Origin: Thermomicrobiales bacterium | GTDB taxonomy: Bacteria > Chloroflexota > Chloroflexia > Thermomicrobiales > UBA6265 | NCBI GenBank assembly: GCA_025937615.1 | Contig: JAICRA010000107.1 | Span: 1 to 5,883, forward strand | Direction of reading: 5' to 3' | DNA: 5,883 bases | Shown: positions 5,264 to 5,883 of the stretch, one piece after another | Numbering within the stretch: the first letter of the stretch is position 1 | Layout: each line of letters starts with the position of its first letter | Notes under the pieces: generated by a model | The model's input: only the letters and a program-made list of their open reading frames with translations | Database searches by the model: none | Told to the model about the DNA's origin: nothing | Position numbers and translations under genes: made by a program

Positions 5264-5883
5264 ATGACCAGCGAAGGCAGTGAGCGGATTCCCGGCTTTG
5301 GTCCCGGACCGGAACTTGAACGTAAACCGGCGTCTGCTGACACGCCTCACCACACTGACACCGGATTTCCCTCGCCTGGGCGAACATCGCTTGCGGACGA
5401 TGGCTCGGCACGGGAGGGAACCGGGTTTGATCCGACCCCGTATCTCCGGCAGCTGCACGGGCGGGGACGGGACGGTGGTGCCGACTACTTGGATGTCAAG
5501 TGGCGCCTGCTGTGGCTACGCAAGGAGCACCCCGACGCTGAGATCGTGACCGAGTTGGTCCAGCACGACCCGCAGCTGGCGATTTTCAAGGCCACGGTCA
5601 CGGTGCCGAGCGGCGGCAAGGCGACCGGCTACGGCAGCGAAACCGCAAGTGATTTTCCCGACTTCATTGAAAAGGCTGAGACCAAAGCGATCGGCCGCGC
5701 ATTGAACGCACTAGGGTATGGAGCCCAGTTCGGGGACTTCCAACGTCCGGAAGATCAGGCACCGGAAAGTGCTCCAGCGAAGCACGGTCGCCAGGCGGCG
5801 CCCGCCGCACGACCAGTGGCGCTGCCGAGGCGAGATGTGCGATCCGAAAATCCTCGCCAGACCAAGAACGAGACTCCCGGCGA
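5264..5883 (+). CDS. Putative SOS-inducible ssDNA-annealing-like (ERF/Rad52-type?) protein, 3' end beyond the window
   Basis: The frame is open from ATG 5264 to the window end (206 residues, no stop), with GGGAG (5253-5257) six bases before the start. Residues 1-55 are polar, Pro/Gly-rich and probably disordered. The core runs from about 58 to 157: PYLRQL, then YLDVKWRLLWLRKEHPDAEI (75-94), TELV, LAIFKATVTVPSGGKATGYG (105-124), SETASDFPDFIEKAETKAIG (125-144) and RALNALGYGAQFG (145-157). I recall this pattern from uncharacterised bacterial and phage proteins. The ending, a helix with EKAETKAIGRAL followed by a glycine-rich turn, is reminiscent of the ERF/Rad52-like annealing families, where a similar segment precedes variable tails. 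From 160 on it is basic, Ala/Pro/Arg-rich and low in complexity. The perfect LexA box in its promoter fits a role in DNA repair or recombination. The family assignment is tentative; the coding call is strong. Confidence 0.85.
   Translation, partial: MTSEGSERIPGFGPGPELERKPASADTPHHTDTGFPSPGRTSLADDGSAREGTGFDPTPYLRQLHGRGRDGGADYLDVKWRLLWLRKEHPDAEIVTELVQHDPQLAIFKATVTVPSGGKATGYGSETASDFPDFIEKAETKAIGRALNALGYGAQFGDFQRPEDQAPESAPAKHGRQAAPAARPVALPRRDVRSENPRQTKNETPG

Noticed and set aside
1..5883. tRNA, rRNA, CRISPR array, insertion sequence or attachment site
   Set aside because: I looked for regular repeats with spacers, transposase motifs, terminal inverted repeats and tRNA-like arms and saw none that hold up.

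Overview
The window is GC-rich chromosomal DNA with short intergenic gaps and Shine-Dalgarno sites mostly of the GGGAG type. The ModA protein carries a long Ser/Thr/Pro/Glu linker after its signal sequence, and a perfect Bacillus/Actinobacteria-type SOS box is present. Together these suggest a high-GC, Gram-positive-like lineage. Chloroflexota (Thermomicrobia/Sphaerobacter-like) is my best guess, but this is inference: no marker gene here fixes the taxonomy.

Layout. (1) Positions 2-1270 (+): the 3' part of a DEAD-box RNA helicase with a DbpA-type RNA-binding domain and a basic tail. (2) A short convergent gap with a hairpin but no U tract. (3) Positions 4274 down to 1343 (-): a three-gene run, probably one transcript, of modA (molybdate-binding protein), modB (molybdate permease) and a PLP-dependent D-cysteine desulfhydrase-like enzyme. 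A good sigma-70-type promoter (TTGACC-N17-TATCCT) precedes modA, and its leader holds a perfect 7-bp inverted repeat. No modC ATPase gene is present. (4) Divergent from modA, positions 4428-4647 (+): a recognisable molybdate-binding Mop (molbindin/TOBE) domain interrupted by an in-frame TGA and lacking an in-frame start, so apparently a pseudogene. (5) Positions 5018 down to 4695 (-): a small protein of unknown function. (6) From 5264 (+) to the window end: the N-terminal 206 residues of a protein whose core resembles a phage/bacterial family that I tentatively relate to ERF/Rad52-type single-strand annealing proteins. Its promoter (TTGCGA-N16-TATACT) has a perfect LexA box, CGAACATGCGTTCG, overlapping the -35 and spacer, so it is probably DNA-damage inducible.

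How they fit together. The centre is a molybdate uptake locus (modA, modB, a decayed Mop protein) with a sulfur-amino-acid enzyme in the position where modC often lies. The right end is a separate, SOS-controlled putative DNA repair or recombination gene. The left end is an unrelated RNA-metabolism gene. The most notable items are the SOS box on an unassigned gene, the broken Mop gene facing modA, and the modAB cluster without its ATPase.
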